Assembly (NCBI RefSeq): GCF_002210165.1
Contig: NZ_AQQP01000007.1
Coordinates: 186,001 to 250,000, forward strand
Length of the DNA: 64,000 nucleotides
Direction: 5' to 3'
Source: Phaeobacter sp. 22II1-1F12B
GTDB lineage: Bacteria; Pseudomonadota; Alphaproteobacteria; Rhodobacterales; Rhodobacteraceae
Shown: in pieces, positions 52,597 through 62,336 of the stretch
How the letters are laid out: each line of letters starts with the position of its first letter
Numbering within the stretch: the first letter of the stretch is position 1
Made by a program: the position numbers and the translations under genes
Notes under the pieces: model-generated
The model's database searches: none
Told to the model about the DNA's origin: nothing
Seen by the model: only the letters and a program-made list of their open reading frames with translations

Positions 52597-53559
52597 ATGC
52601 AAGGCAACGCCCCGACACCAGATGGACAGGTCGCGGATGCGGCACGCGGCAACTGGGTCGATCATTATGCGCCCGAGGCCACCCGCCCCTATCTGCGGCT
52701 CTCACGCGCCGACCGGCCCATCGGCACATGGCTCTTGCTGCTGCCGTGCTGGTGGGGACTGGCGCTGGCCATGCTGGCCGGACAGGATCCGCGCTGGGAA
52801 GACCTCTGGATCTTTGTCGGCTGCGGTATCGGCGCCTGGCTGATGCGTGGCGCGGGCTGCACGTGGAACGATATTACCGACCGCGATATCGACGACAAGG
52901 TGGCGCGGACCCGGTCGCGCCCGATTCCGGCGGGTGCGGTGACGGTGAAACAGGCGCTGGCCTATCTGGTCGCCCAGTCGCTGATCGCCTTTTGCATCCT
53001 GCTGACCTTCAACACCGCCGCGATTGCACTTGGCATCCTCAGCCTGTTGCCGGTGGCGATCTATCCCTTTGCCAAGCGGTTCACGTGGTGGCCGCAGGTC
53101 TTTCTGGGGCTGGCGTTCAACTGGGGCACCCTGCTGGCCTGGACCGCCCATAGCGGATCACTCGGCTGGCCTGCGATCACGCTCTACCTCGCCGGGATCG
53201 CCTGGACGCTGTTCTACGATACGATCTATGCCCACCAAGATACCGAGGACGACGCGCTGATCGGCGTGAAATCCACCGCGCGCCTGTTCGGGGCCGACTC
53301 GCCACGCTACCTGAAATACTTTCTCGTGATCTGTGTCACCCTGATGGGGCTGGCGATCATTCAGGCGCTTTTGGGGCAGGTTTCGGTGCTTGCGCTGGTT
53401 CTGGCACTTGCAGGGCCTTGGGCGATGGGATGGCACATGGCTTGGCAATTGCGCGGTTTCGACCCCGAAGATAACGCGAAGATGCTCCGACTGTTTCACG
53501 CGAACCGCGATACCGGCCTTATTCCGCTCATCTTCTTCGGTTTCGCGCTGTGCGTTTGA
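52597..53559 (+). CDS. ubiA: 4-hydroxybenzoate polyprenyltransferase
   Basis: This membrane enzyme attaches the polyprenyl chain to 4-hydroxybenzoate in ubiquinone synthesis. The 320-residue protein has the two Asp-rich motifs NDITDRDIDD and YDTIYAHQDTEDD and about eight membrane helices. Its prenyl donor would come from the synthase at 13631. It is divergent from rsmE. Confidence 0.95.
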   Translation: MQGNAPTPDGQVADAARGNWVDHYAPEATRPYLRLSRADRPIGTWLLLLPCWWGLALAMLAGQDPRWEDLWIFVGCGIGAWLMRGAGCTWNDITDRDIDDKVARTRSRPIPAGAVTVKQALAYLVAQSLIAFCILLTFNTAAIALGILSLLPVAIYPFAKRFTWWPQVFLGLAFNWGTLLAWTAHSGSLGWPAITLYLAGIAWTLFYDTIYAHQDTEDDALIGVKSTARLFGADSPRYLKYFLVICVTLMGLAIIQALLGQVSVLALVLALAGPWAMGWHMAWQLRGFDPEDNAKMLRLFHANRDTGLIPLIFFGFALCV

Positions 53560-53626
53560 TTGATCCCCTAGGCCCGTGCCGTTATGAATTCGCCAGTTTC
53601 ACAAGAAGGAAGGCAAACCGAGTTCA

Positions 53627-55615
53627 ATGCGTTTATCGGTTCTCCTCATCAGCGGTCTGACCTTTGTAGCAGCTGCTGGAATTAGCCTCGCCGCCTCGGG
53701 TTTCATTGCAACGGCTGTCGAAGAATCTTCGGAAATCGCGGTACGCGGGGCGCTCGATTCCCACGGGCACGACTGGACCGAGGTCGAAGCTGATGGTCTG
53801 CGGGTCATCCTGACCGGAACGGCTCCGGACGAAGCCACCCGGTTCAACGCCGTCACCATTGTGGCCGAGGTCGTGGATACGACGCGGATCGTCGACCAGA
53901 TGGATGTCGAGGCCAGCAAGGCGCTGGCACCGCCGCGCTTTTCTGTCGAAATCCTGCGCAACGCGAGCGGCATCTCGATGATCGGCCTGATCCCCGCCGC
54001 CACCGATCGTGATGCGCTGTTGGAACGGCTTGAGGATATCGCCCGACCCGCACCGGTCAGCGACCTGATGGAAGTTGCCGACTACCCCGTGCCGGATGGC
54101 TGGGAAGACGCGATGGCCTATACGCTTTCCGCCCTGTCGCAGCTGCCGCGTTCAAAGGTATCCATCGGTGTCGGGCAGGTCACGATCAATGCCGTGGTCG
54201 ACAGCCCGGAGGCGCGCAAGAAACTCGAAGATACGCTGAATCGCGCCGCACAGCCGGGCCTTAACGTCCGACTGGAAATCTCGGCACCGCGCCCGGTCAT
54301 CACGCCCTTTACGCTCAGGTACATCATCGACGATGAAGGCGGGCGGTTCGATGCCTGCTCGGCCGATACCGAAGAGGCACGCGAAAGAATTCTCGTGGCC
54401 GCCGAGGCCGCCGGGAATACGACTGGTGCGCGCTGTGTCATCGGTCTGGGTGTACCCTCCCCGAACTGGGCCGAAGCTGCTGTTCAGGCCCTGAACGCGG
54501 TCGGCGAACTTGGCGCAGGCTCGGTTACTTTTGCCGATGCGGACGTGACGCTCGTGGCGCAGCAGGGCACCGATCCCGCCCTCTTCGACCGTGTCGTGGG
54601 CGAGCTGGAGGCCGACCTACCTTCGGTCTTCGTGCTGCATGCGGTCTTGCCCGAACCTGAATCGAACGACGAGAATATCACGCCGGAATTCACCGCCACG
54701 CTCAGCCCCGAAGGGCTTGTCCAGCTGCGCGGGCGTCTAAACGACGAGAACTTACAACGTATGGCCGACAGTTATGCCAAGGCGCGGTTCGGCTCTGCCA
54801 GCGTTTATTCCGCCGCCCGGACGGCCGAGGGACTGCCCGCCGACTGGCCCGTCCGGGTCCTTTCGGGCATCGAAGCCCTGTCGCGGCTTGTTCAGGGAGT
54901 CGTGGTCGTTACCCCGGAAAGCCTCGAGTTGCGCGGCATCGCCAATGATGAGAACGCCAGCGCCGAGATTTCCGGCCTGCTGGCCGACCGTCTGGGCGAA
55001 AATGAAACCTATGATCTCGAAGTCGCCTATCAGCCGCCGCCGCCCCCGGCGGACGAGCCGAAAACACCCGAGATGTGCGAAGCGGATATTGCCGAGGTTC
55101 AACGGTCGACCGGCAAGATCACCTTTGAACCGGGCTCTGCCACTATCGCGGCAGAATCGCTGGATACCATGAACGCGATTGCTGAAATCCTTGCGGAATG
55201 CGGCGACCTGCGGATCGAAATTCAGGGCCACACGGACAGTCAAGGCCGGGAATCGATGAACCAGCGTCTCAGCCAGGATAGGGCGCAATCGGTGCTGAAC
55301 GAATTGCGCGCCCGCAGGATCCTGACGTCAAGCTACACCGCAAAAGGCTATGGCGAAGAAAACCCCATCGCGGATAATGGAACCGAGGCCGGGCGCGAAA
55401 ATAACCGGCGGATAGAATTCCGCCTGATCCTGCCCGAGCCGACGCAGGAAGTTCCTTCAACGCTTGACGCTGTTGCACGCGAGGCCGCTGCGGAGGATGC
55501 TGCAACGGAAGAAGACAGTTCGGTCGATGACGCTGCGGACACGGCGGAAACCACGCCCGACGCCGAAACGGACGAAACGGCGGAATCGCCCGAAGAAGGA
55601 TCAGAAAGTGAATAG
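53627..55615 (+). CDS. OmpA-family protein with BON-like domains
   Basis: The 662-residue protein has a signal peptide (about residues 1-23) and a long middle with at least one clear BON-like segment (residues about 40-95). Two more BON-like parts may lie near residues 280-345 and 420-470. An OmpA-type peptidoglycan-binding domain follows (about 498-602: IQGHTDSQG, NQRLSQDRAQSV, NNRRIEF), then an acidic tail rich in Glu, Asp and Thr. It probably links the outer membrane or periplasm to the cell wall. The next gene overlaps its end by 8 bp. Confidence 0.9.
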   Translation: MRLSVLLISGLTFVAAAGISLAASGFIATAVEESSEIAVRGALDSHGHDWTEVEADGLRVILTGTAPDEATRFNAVTIVAEVVDTTRIVDQMDVEASKALAPPRFSVEILRNASGISMIGLIPAATDRDALLERLEDIARPAPVSDLMEVADYPVPDGWEDAMAYTLSALSQLPRSKVSIGVGQVTINAVVDSPEARKKLEDTLNRAAQPGLNVRLEISAPRPVITPFTLRYIIDDEGGRFDACSADTEEARERILVAAEAAGNTTGARCVIGLGVPSPNWAEAAVQALNAVGELGAGSVTFADADVTLVAQQGTDPALFDRVVGELEADLPSVFVLHAVLPEPESNDENITPEFTATLSPEGLVQLRGRLNDENLQRMADSYAKARFGSASVYSAARTAEGLPADWPVRVLSGIEALSRLVQGVVVVTPESLELRGIANDENASAEISGLLADRLGENETYDLEVAYQPPPPPADEPKTPEMCEADIAEVQRSTGKITFEPGSATIAAESLDTMNAIAEILAECGDLRIEIQGHTDSQGRESMNQRLSQDRAQSVLNELRARRILTSSYTAKGYGEENPIADNGTEAGRENNRRIEFRLILPEPTQEVPSTLDAVAREAAAEDAATEEDSSVDDAADTAETTPDAETDETAESPEEGSESE

Positions 55616-55946
55616 AATTGAATTCATCATCCCGACGGCCATCGTCCTGTTCGTCGCCTTCGCGACCGGCTGGTTCGCGAACTGGCTGGTGCACCGGTTT
55701 ACCCGGGTCAGTCCACAGGATGTGAATGAACTGGACCGGATGAGCCAGGAGTTGCACGAGGCAGAAGAGACACGCGATCAGGCGATTGCGTACCTCCAGC
55801 AGCGCGAATCCGAATTGTCCAATCAGCTGAGCCAGACCGAGGCCGAGCTGCGCGCCGCAATGGATGGGCTGCGCGAGGCCCGGCACGACGCCGAAGAAAT
55901 GCGGCGCTATGTCGAGCATATTCAGGCGCAGCAGACCAAGGTCTGA
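55608..55946 (+). CDS. Single-helix coiled-coil protein coupled to the OmpA/BON gene
   Basis: The 112-residue protein has an N-terminal membrane helix (about residues 4-27) and then a long helical, Glu/Gln/Arg-rich coiled coil. The start is GTG inside the end of the OmpA gene, with AAGGA 7 bases upstream. It is probably an inner-membrane partner of the OmpA/BON protein. No family is recognised. Confidence 0.75.
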   Translation: MNRIEFIIPTAIVLFVAFATGWFANWLVHRFTRVSPQDVNELDRMSQELHEAEETRDQAIAYLQQRESELSNQLSQTEAELRAAMDGLREARHDAEEMRRYVEHIQAQQTKV

Positions 55947-55956
55947 CTCTTTCACG

Positions 55957-56850
55957 CTACCCGGTTGCGAGCGGCGCCTGTTCCATCGGGTGCCGCGTTG
56001 TCCAGACGATGTAGACCGCCAGCGTCAGCACCACCAGCGGCCCGCCGATCCACATGGCCGGTCCCGGCGCCTCTCCGATACCGTAATAGACCCACACCGG
56101 GCCAAGCATCGTTTCCAGAAGTATGATCAGGCTGACGTTCGCGGCCTGTGTCAGCCGGGACGCCGCCGAAATCGCAAAGAAGGAAAACGGCAGGATCAGC
56201 AGGCCGCAGACGAGTATCGGCCAGACGTGGCCATCAGCCATGCCTTCTGGCCCCGCGCTGAGAATGCCCCAGAACCCGGCCAGTGCGGCACCACTGCCGA
56301 TGCTCAGCAGGATCGGGAGATCCGGACGCAAGCGGAACACCACGAAGCTCAGCGCGAGCATGGCCGCCACAAGCAATCCGCAGCCCGCGCCAAGGATAAT
56401 TTCGGTTCTGCCGCTGATGTCGAACCCGTCCCCCACAGCGGCGATGACGATCCCGACCAGCACCAGCCCCGTGGCCACCCAAGTGGCCCGGCGGGTATGT
56501 TCACCGATGATGACGCGGCTGAAGAAGGCCGCCCAGATCGGCACGGTGGCCACTGCGATCAACACGACCGACACCGGGGCAAGCGCGACGCCGGTCGAAA
56601 AGCCCCACGCGTTCAGCGATTGCGCGAGTATGGCGGTGATCCCCGGCAGGCTGAACAGCAGCCGCATATCGGCGCGGCGGTCGCGGCTGGTGATGGCCCA
56701 TATCAACAGGAACACCGCCGCCATCAGCGATCCGCGCCAGCCCACCATTGCCGGTCCGGAAAATTCCGACCACCGCATGAACAACGTATCGGGCGTCAGG
56801 ACGAGCACGCCGACCAGTGCCACCAGCTTGCCTTTGAAGGAGGGGGTCAT
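55957..56850 (-). CDS. DMT-superfamily (EamA) transporter
   Basis: The 297-residue protein has ten predicted membrane helices in two five-helix halves, the EamA pattern. It probably exports a small metabolite. The ATG overlaps the moaE stop by ATGA. It converges on the coiled-coil gene with 10 bp between stops. Confidence 0.9.
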   Translation of the reverse strand: MTPSFKGKLVALVGVLVLTPDTLFMRWSEFSGPAMVGWRGSLMAAVFLLIWAITSRDRRADMRLLFSLPGITAILAQSLNAWGFSTGVALAPVSVVLIAVATVPIWAAFFSRVIIGEHTRRATWVATGLVLVGIVIAAVGDGFDISGRTEIILGAGCGLLVAAMLALSFVVFRLRPDLPILLSIGSGAALAGFWGILSAGPEGMADGHVWPILVCGLLILPFSFFAISAASRLTQAANVSLIILLETMLGPVWVYYGIGEAPGPAMWIGGPLVVLTLAVYIVWTTRHPMEQAPLATG

Positions 56851-57290
56851 TTCCAGCGGTTCAACGCGGTTTCGTCATCTTCGCGGGCGGCGACCCAGTC
56901 GGCCCCGTTGCGCGTGATTTCTTTTTTCCAAAACGGCGCGCGCGATTTGAGGTAGTCCATCAGGAATTCCGCCGCCTCAAAGGCATCCCCGCGATGCGGC
57001 GCGGCGGTGGCGACCATCATGATTTGCTCGCCCACGCTAAGCCGTCCGTGACGGTGAATGACCAGCGCATCCGCCAGCGACCAGCGTTCTATCGCTTCTT
57101 CGGCAATGGCGGTCAGGGCGGATTGGGTCATGCCGGGGTAATGCTCGATCTCCATCGCCTCAAGCCCGCCGGACACATCGCGTACGATTCCGGTAAAAGT
57201 GACCACGGCGCCTGCCCCGTCGAGATCGCGGGCAAAGGCCGCCGCCTCAAACGCAAAGTCAAAGCTGTCTGACTGGACCGCCACCCGCAC
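56847..57290 (-). CDS. moaE: Molybdopterin synthase catalytic subunit
   Basis: MoaE builds the dithiolene of molybdopterin, using sulfur from the MoaD thiocarboxylate. The 147-residue protein has GAVVTFTGIVRD, the HRHGRL region and the C-terminal PFWKKE with the catalytic Lys residues. The start is GTG, 4 bp after moaD, with GGGGG upstream. Confidence 0.95.
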   Translation of the reverse strand: MRVAVQSDSFDFAFEAAAFARDLDGAGAVVTFTGIVRDVSGGLEAMEIEHYPGMTQSALTAIAEEAIERWSLADALVIHRHGRLSVGEQIMMVATAAPHRGDAFEAAEFLMDYLKSRAPFWKKEITRNGADWVAAREDDETALNRWK

Positions 57291-57294
57291 GGGA

Positions 57295-57540
57295 TCAGCC
57301 CCCGGTCATCGGCGGGAAAAAGGCGACCTCACGCACCCCGGCCAGCGGTGCGTCGAAATCCGCAAGCTCTTGATCCACGGCAACCCGCAGGGCGCTCAGA
57401 TCGGCGAAAGCGGCCTCGTAACGGGGTTCACGCGCGCGCAATTCCTCGACCAGTTCGGTAACGGTTGCGGCATTGGTCTCGATTCTGTCCTTCGGCGCGC
57501 CGATCCGTTCACGGACCCATGCGAAATAGAGCACATCCAT
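57295..57540 (-). CDS. moaD: Molybdopterin synthase sulfur carrier subunit
   Basis: The 81-residue ubiquitin-like protein ends in PPMTGG, the Gly-Gly tail that is thiocarboxylated. The ATG overlaps the pgsA stop as TGATG. An upstream in-frame extension crosses pgsA and is rejected. Confidence 0.95.
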   Translation of the reverse strand: MDVLYFAWVRERIGAPKDRIETNAATVTELVEELRAREPRYEAAFADLSALRVAVDQELADFDAPLAGVREVAFFPPMTGG

Positions 57541-58205
57541 CAATTCACCTCCCGCAGGAATGGCAGGGCCTTGCGCAGGTAGTCGAACCCGGTGATCAGC
57601 GTCAGCCCGGCCGCAATCCACAAGAGCCAGAGACCGATGCGCCCCGCCCAGATTTCGCCCGCGGATTTCCACAGCAAGCCGTTCGTGTCACGAACCTCGC
57701 CCGCGAAGACGCCGTTGATCGTTTCCTGTTCCATGCCGGTCATGGAAATTACCAGAAAATGTTCGAAGATCCCTTGGGAAAACAGCACCGCGATGGCGAT
57801 CATCTGTGCTGTCGTCTTCCATTTGGCAAGCGCGGTCACTTTCAGCGTACCCGCCGTATCGCCGAGGAATTCACGAAGGCCCGATACAAAAACCTCGCGA
57901 AACAGGATGACTGTCGCGGGCAGCACAAGCCATGGCGACATCGAGGAATATCCGACGATGACCATAAGCGCGATGACCACCATCGCCTTGTCCGCAATCG
58001 GATCGAGCATCGCGCCCATTTTCGTCTCCTGTTTCCGGCTGCGCGCCAGATAACCGTCGAACCAGTCTGTCACGGCTGCACTGATGAACAGCACCAGCGC
58101 GAACCAGTCCGCATAGGGGCGTTCAAAATAAAGGAACATGACGGCCAAGCAGGGCGCCGCCAAAAGACGTAGCGTGGTCAGGATATTAGGCAGCGTCCAT
58201 TTCAT
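57540..58205 (-). CDS. pgsA: CDP-diacylglycerol-glycerol-3-phosphate 3-phosphatidyltransferase
   Basis: PgsA makes phosphatidylglycerophosphate, the precursor of phosphatidylglycerol. The 221-residue membrane protein has the CDP-alcohol phosphotransferase motif D-x2-D-G-x2-A-R-x8-G-x3-D-x3-D in TDWFDGYLARSRKQETKMGA followed by MLDPIADK. I chose the ATG at 58205, preceded by AGGTG; a GTG 9 bp earlier is less well placed. It precedes moaD and moaE. Confidence 0.96.
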   Translation of the reverse strand: MKWTLPNILTTLRLLAAPCLAVMFLYFERPYADWFALVLFISAAVTDWFDGYLARSRKQETKMGAMLDPIADKAMVVIALMVIVGYSSMSPWLVLPATVILFREVFVSGLREFLGDTAGTLKVTALAKWKTTAQMIAIAVLFSQGIFEHFLVISMTGMEQETINGVFAGEVRDTNGLLWKSAGEIWAGRIGLWLLWIAAGLTLITGFDYLRKALPFLREVN

Positions 58206-58253
58206 ATGTTTCACCTACAGCGAAGGCACGGCATTGAAAAGCACTACCCCACC

Positions 58254-60131
58254 TCATCCGCGATCGTGAAAGAAATCATAGATGGTTTCGGCCAGTGTGT
58301 CGGAAATTCCATCGACAGCCTTGAGATCGGCAAGATTTGCGCGGGATACCGCCTTGGCCGACCCGAAATGCGCCAGCAGCGCCCGTTTGCGCGTGGCCCC
58401 GACACCCGGCACATCGTCAAGCGGCGTCGCACCGATAGCCTTGGCGCGTTTGGCGCGATGGGTGCCGATGGCAAAACGGTGCGCCTCGTCCCGCATGCGC
58501 TGCACGAAATAAAGCACCGGGTCATTGCGGCGCAGCGCAAAGGGGCGCTGGCCGTCCCGGTGGAATTCTTCCTTGCCCTGATCGCGGTCGATACCCTTGG
58601 CGACGCCAACCATCGGGATATCCTCGACACCGTGCTCACGCATGATCTCGGCCACCGCACTGACCTGCCCCGCGCCACCGTCAATAAGCAGCAGATCAGG
58701 CCACATGCCCTTTTCGCGATCCGGGTCTTCCTTGATCAGCCGCGAGAATCGCCGGTTCAACACCTCTTTCATCATGCCAAAGTCGTCGCCCGGTGTCAGG
58801 TCATCCCCGCGAATGTTGAACTTGCGATAGCTGTTTTTCATGAAGCCTTCAGGCCCGGCGACGATCATCGCCCCGACGGCATTGGTGCCCTGAATATGGC
58901 TGTTGTCGTAAACCTCGATCCGCTGCGGCGGCCCCTCGAGCGCGAAAGCCTCGGCCAGACCGCTCAGCAATTTGCCCTGTGTCGCGCTCTCCGCCATCCG
59001 GCGGGCCAGCGATTCCCGCGCGTTGCGCAGCGCACCCGAGACCAGTTCCGCTTTTTCGCCCCGCTGCGGCACCAATATCTCGACCTTGCGACCGGCCTTG
59101 TCACTCAGTGCCTGCACCATCAGGTCTTCGTTCTCGATACCGTCGGACAGGATCAGCTGACGCGGCGGTTCCTTGTTGTCGTAGAACTGACCCAGAAACG
59201 CCTCCATTACCTCGGCCGGGGCGACATCCGGGCCGACCCGTGGGTAAAAGTCCTTGTTGCCCCAATTCTGGTTGGCACGGATAAAGAAGACCTGAACGCA
59301 GGCCTGCCCGCCTTCCATGTGGAGCGCGATCACGTCGGCTTCTGTCACGCCCCTCGGGTTGATCCCCTGACTTGTCTGCACCTGCGTCAGGGCGCGGATA
59401 CGGTCGCGCAGTCCCGCCGCGCGCTCGAATTCCATCGCCTCCGAGGCTTCTGCCATCTGGCTGGCAAGTTCTTCCTGCACGCGGGTCGAACGCCCACTCA
59501 GGAACTTTTCCGCATCCGCAACCGAGGCCGCGTAGTCCTCGGCCGAGATATAATCCACGCAGGGCGCCGAGCAGCGTTTGATCTGGTACAGCAGACAGGG
59601 GCGCGTGCGGGAGTCGAACATGGAATCCGAGCAATTGCGCAGTAGGAACGCCTTTTGCAGCTGGTTCAACGTCCGGTTCACCGCCCCGGCGCTGGCGAAA
59701 GGTCCGAAATAGGCCCCCTTCTCTTTCTTTGCCCCGCGGTGCTTCTTGATCTGGGGATAGGCGTGCCCCTTGGCAACGAGGATATTCGGGAAACTTTTAT
59801 CGTCGCGCAGCAGGACATTGTACTTGGGCTTGAGCTGTTTGATCAGGTTCTGCTCGAGCAGCAGCGCCTCGGTTTCCGTCCGCGTGGTCAGGAACATCAT
59901 CGACGCCGTATCACGGATCATCCGCTCGATACGCGGCGAATGCCCACCGGGGCGTGCATAGTTCGAAACCCGCGCCCTTAGGTTCCGCGCCTTGCCAACG
60001 TAAAGAACCCGCGCCTGCGAATCCAGCATCCGGTAGACGCCCGGAGACGAGTCGATTGTCTTCAGATACCCCTGAATACAGGCATAACCAGTCACATCGT
60101 CTCGCGTATCGGGATCGGGCATTTCACTCAT
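58254..60131 (-). CDS. uvrC: Excinuclease ABC subunit C
   Basis: UvrC makes both incisions in nucleotide excision repair. The 625-residue protein has the N-terminal GIY-YIG domain ([22 protein letters not shown]), the UVR domain ([18 protein letters not shown]), the RNase H-like half and the C-terminal helix-hairpin-helix motifs. The ATG at 60131 is used; a TTG 6 bp earlier is also in frame. It has a 283-bp non-coding region upstream. Confidence 0.97.
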   Translation of the reverse strand: MSEMPDPDTRDDVTGYACIQGYLKTIDSSPGVYRMLDSQARVLYVGKARNLRARVSNYARPGGHSPRIERMIRDTASMMFLTTRTETEALLLEQNLIKQLKPKYNVLLRDDKSFPNILVAKGHAYPQIKKHRGAKKEKGAYFGPFASAGAVNRTLNQLQKAFLLRNCSDSMFDSRTRPCLLYQIKRCSAPCVDYISAEDYAASVADAEKFLSGRSTRVQEELASQMAEASEAMEFERAAGLRDRIRALTQVQTSQGINPRGVTEADVIALHMEGGQACVQVFFIRANQNWGNKDFYPRVGPDVAPAEVMEAFLGQFYDNKEPPRQLILSDGIENEDLMVQALSDKAGRKVEILVPQRGEKAELVSGALRNARESLARRMAESATQGKLLSGLAEAFALEGPPQRIEVYDNSHIQGTNAVGAMIVAGPEGFMKNSYRKFNIRGDDLTPGDDFGMMKEVLNRRFSRLIKEDPDREKGMWPDLLLIDGGAGQVSAVAEIMREHGVEDIPMVGVAKGIDRDQGKEEFHRDGQRPFALRRNDPVLYFVQRMRDEAHRFAIGTHRAKRAKAIGATPLDDVPGVGATRKRALLAHFGSAKAVSRANLADLKAVDGISDTLAETIYDFFHDRG

Positions 60132-60197
60132 GCTCAACAGATATGATTCCCGCGCGCTGGCTGCAATCTTGAGCGACCATGATCAAGGCGAAACAAA

Positions 60198-60217
60198 TCC
60201 ACGGTTTCTGTGGATAA
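60198..60217. promoter_or_regulatory. Inverted repeat containing a consensus DnaA box, upstream of uvrC
   Basis: TGTGGATAA (60209-60217) is an exact DnaA box (TTATCCACA on the minus strand). It forms the right arm of ATCCAC-GGTTTCT-GTGGAT. It lies within the 283-bp non-coding, AT-richer stretch upstream of uvrC. A single box can regulate transcription but is not an origin. Confidence 0.4.
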
Positions 60218-60420
60218 CTACGATGATAACTTTGGGGCATACGGAAATTTTCATTAGTTTCAGGCGGGTTCGCTGATTTGCCCAATATTTGTGCGCGGCG
60301 ACAATTCACTGATTTCAGGGCATTCTTTTTCTGCTAGCGCCCAAAACGATGATATCAAACGATAAATTTTTACACTTTTGTGACGCTCGCCCGGCGCGTG
60401 CAAAACTTTTCGGGAAGTCC

Positions 60421-61200
60421 CTATTCAAGGCCCTGTACGTCCGGGGTCTGCCAGCCCAGATGCTGCCCGCCATCGACGCAAAGCATCTGTCCGGTGACCC
60501 CCGGCGCGTCCAAAAAGTAGCCAAACGCCGCGGTGATATCCTGGGGATTCGCTCCGCGTTTCAGTACCGTACGCGATCTTTGTTCCGCGAATCCCTCTGC
60601 GCTTTGCCGTTCGCCCTGCAGGGTCGGGCCCGGACCGATTCCATTGACCCGGATCGCCGGGGCAAGCGCCCGCGCGGTGGTCTGTGTCATCGTCCAGAGC
60701 GCTGACTTGGCGAGGGTGTAGCTCATGAAGTCCGGGGTGAGTTTTCGCACGCGCTGGTCGATCATGTTCAGGATCAACCCGACGGCGACCGGTTCGCCAG
60801 CCGCGTCCGTTTCGGGTTGCAAACCTTGCGCGGCCATCGCCTGTGTCAGCACGAACGGCGCCCGCAGGTTGCTCTCCATATGACGGTCCCAGCTATCGCG
60901 GCTTGCACTGACGATATCATCCTGCTCGAATATCGAGGCGTTATTGACGAGGCAGGTGATGGGGCCGCCCAGACCATCGACAGCCTTGGGGAACAATTGC
61001 GCGACCGAGTCTTCGTCCACAAAGTCGGCCTGCAGCGCGACGGCCTTGCGCCCTTTGGCTTCGATCTCGGCAACCACCTCCTCCGCCCCTTCCCGGGAGC
61101 CAGCGTAGTGAACCGCCACGTCGAACCCCCGACCAGCGAGGTACAGCGCCATCTCGCGCCCCAGTCTCTTTCCGCCACCTGTAACCAGTGCCCGCTTCAT
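60421..61200 (-). CDS. Short-chain dehydrogenase/reductase, pteridine-reductase-like
   Basis: The 259-residue SDR has the cofactor loop TGGGKRLG, whose Arg suggests NADPH, NNAS, and the catalytic YTLAKSA. NMIDQRVRKLTPDF and the TGGGKRLG pattern resemble FolM/pteridine reductases. The substrate remains open. GGAGG lies 7 bases before the ATG. It follows the exchanger gene by 14 bp. Confidence 0.88.
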   Translation of the reverse strand: MKRALVTGGGKRLGREMALYLAGRGFDVAVHYAGSREGAEEVVAEIEAKGRKAVALQADFVDEDSVAQLFPKAVDGLGGPITCLVNNASIFEQDDIVSASRDSWDRHMESNLRAPFVLTQAMAAQGLQPETDAAGEPVAVGLILNMIDQRVRKLTPDFMSYTLAKSALWTMTQTTARALAPAIRVNGIGPGPTLQGERQSAEGFAEQRSRTVLKRGANPQDITAAFGYFLDAPGVTGQMLCVDGGQHLGWQTPDVQGLE

Positions 61201-61214
61201 TTCATACCTCCGGA

Positions 61215-62162
61215 TCAGGCGAGGACGACGACAAGGTAGATCACGTAAAGCCCGGTCAGCAGCACTCCCCAGATCCGGGTGATGTCACGCCTGAAGAAGA
61301 CAAAGGGTATCAGCACCAGTGCCGCGCCAAGCATCACCCAGAGATCGAAATACAGGAACTCCGGGTCAACCGGGATGCGTCCGAAAAAGGTCGCAACGCC
61401 GATGATGGCCAGCAGGTTGAAGACGTTCGACCCGATCACGTTGCCCAGCGCCACATCGGCCTGCCGGCGCAGGGCCGCCATGACCGTTGTAGCAAGTTCC
61501 GGTAAAGATGTCCCGATCGCCACAAGCGTCAGACCAATCGCGGTTTCGCTGACTCCGTAGGCGCGCGCGATCACGCTGGCATTTTCGACAAGCAGGTTCG
61601 CCCCAAGCGGCAGACCAATCAGGCCCAGCGCAAGATAAAGGCAGATCCGCCAGTACGGCATGTTCGGATCGGCCTCTTCCGGCAATTCGTCCTCATCGTC
61701 GCCCTTACAGGCCCGGCGATGGGCGCGCGCATCGCGAAACTGATCGAAGAGCACCAGCGCTATACCCGCCAGCAGGACAAGACCCGACCAGATCGTGAAG
61801 GTGCCAAAGAACGCCAGCCCAATAAACAGGACAGTCGCCATGAGCATGAAGACATAGGTCTTGCGCGTATCGCATTCGCTCGTGTGCATCCGCGCGAGAA
61901 GCGCGGGAATGCCCAGAACCATCAAAACGTTCGCCGTATTCGACCCGACCACGTTGCCCAGCGCGATGCCCGGCAGGTTGTCCCGGATCGCGCTGATCGA
62001 GATGAGAAGTTCCGGCGCCGAGGTGCCGAAAGCGACGATTGTCAGGCTGACGATCAGGGCCGGGATACCCAGCCGCAACGACAGGTTCACCGCACCGCGC
62101 ACAAGCGCGTCGCCAGCCAGAAGCAGAATGACCAGCCCCAGCGCCGTCAGAATCCAAGGCAT
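61215..62162 (-). CDS. Calcium/sodium antiporter (CaCA family)
   Basis: The 315-residue membrane protein has two alpha repeats with the signature GTSAPELLISI (near residue 50) and GTSLPELATTV (near 215), and about ten helices. It probably exchanges Ca2+ for Na+ or H+. The ATG at 62162 is used; a TTG at 62168 overlaps the preceding stop as TTGA, with GGAG 9 bases upstream, and is equally possible. Confidence 0.92.
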   Translation of the reverse strand: MPWILTALGLVILLLAGDALVRGAVNLSLRLGIPALIVSLTIVAFGTSAPELLISISAIRDNLPGIALGNVVGSNTANVLMVLGIPALLARMHTSECDTRKTYVFMLMATVLFIGLAFFGTFTIWSGLVLLAGIALVLFDQFRDARAHRRACKGDDEDELPEEADPNMPYWRICLYLALGLIGLPLGANLLVENASVIARAYGVSETAIGLTLVAIGTSLPELATTVMAALRRQADVALGNVIGSNVFNLLAIIGVATFFGRIPVDPEFLYFDLWVMLGAALVLIPFVFFRRDITRIWGVLLTGLYVIYLVVVLA

Positions 62163-62164
62163 GA

Positions 62165-62335
62165 TCAACGTTTCTTACTCCCGCCGCAGGCGCATGGCCA
62201 CTTGCCGATCTTGTAGCGCCCGCATGATGGGCATTTCGCGTCACTAAGCCGTTTCGCACCCGGCAGTCGCAACCGCCCGAACATTGCCAGCACGCCCATT
62301 GCGATAAGGAAAAGAAGAACAATCTTGAGGATCAC
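62165..62335 (-). CDS. Small membrane protein with a zinc-ribbon
   Basis: The 56-residue protein (GTG start) has one N-terminal membrane helix (about residues 3-21) and then CPSCGRYKIGKWPCAC, four Cys in a zinc-ribbon layout, and a basic tail. It lies between the S49 peptidase and the exchanger, with 1 bp to the first and a stop overlapping the second's region. Function is unknown. Confidence 0.75.
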   Translation of the reverse strand: MILKIVLLFLIAMGVLAMFGRLRLPGAKRLSDAKCPSCGRYKIGKWPCACGGSKKR

Positions 62336-62336
62336 G

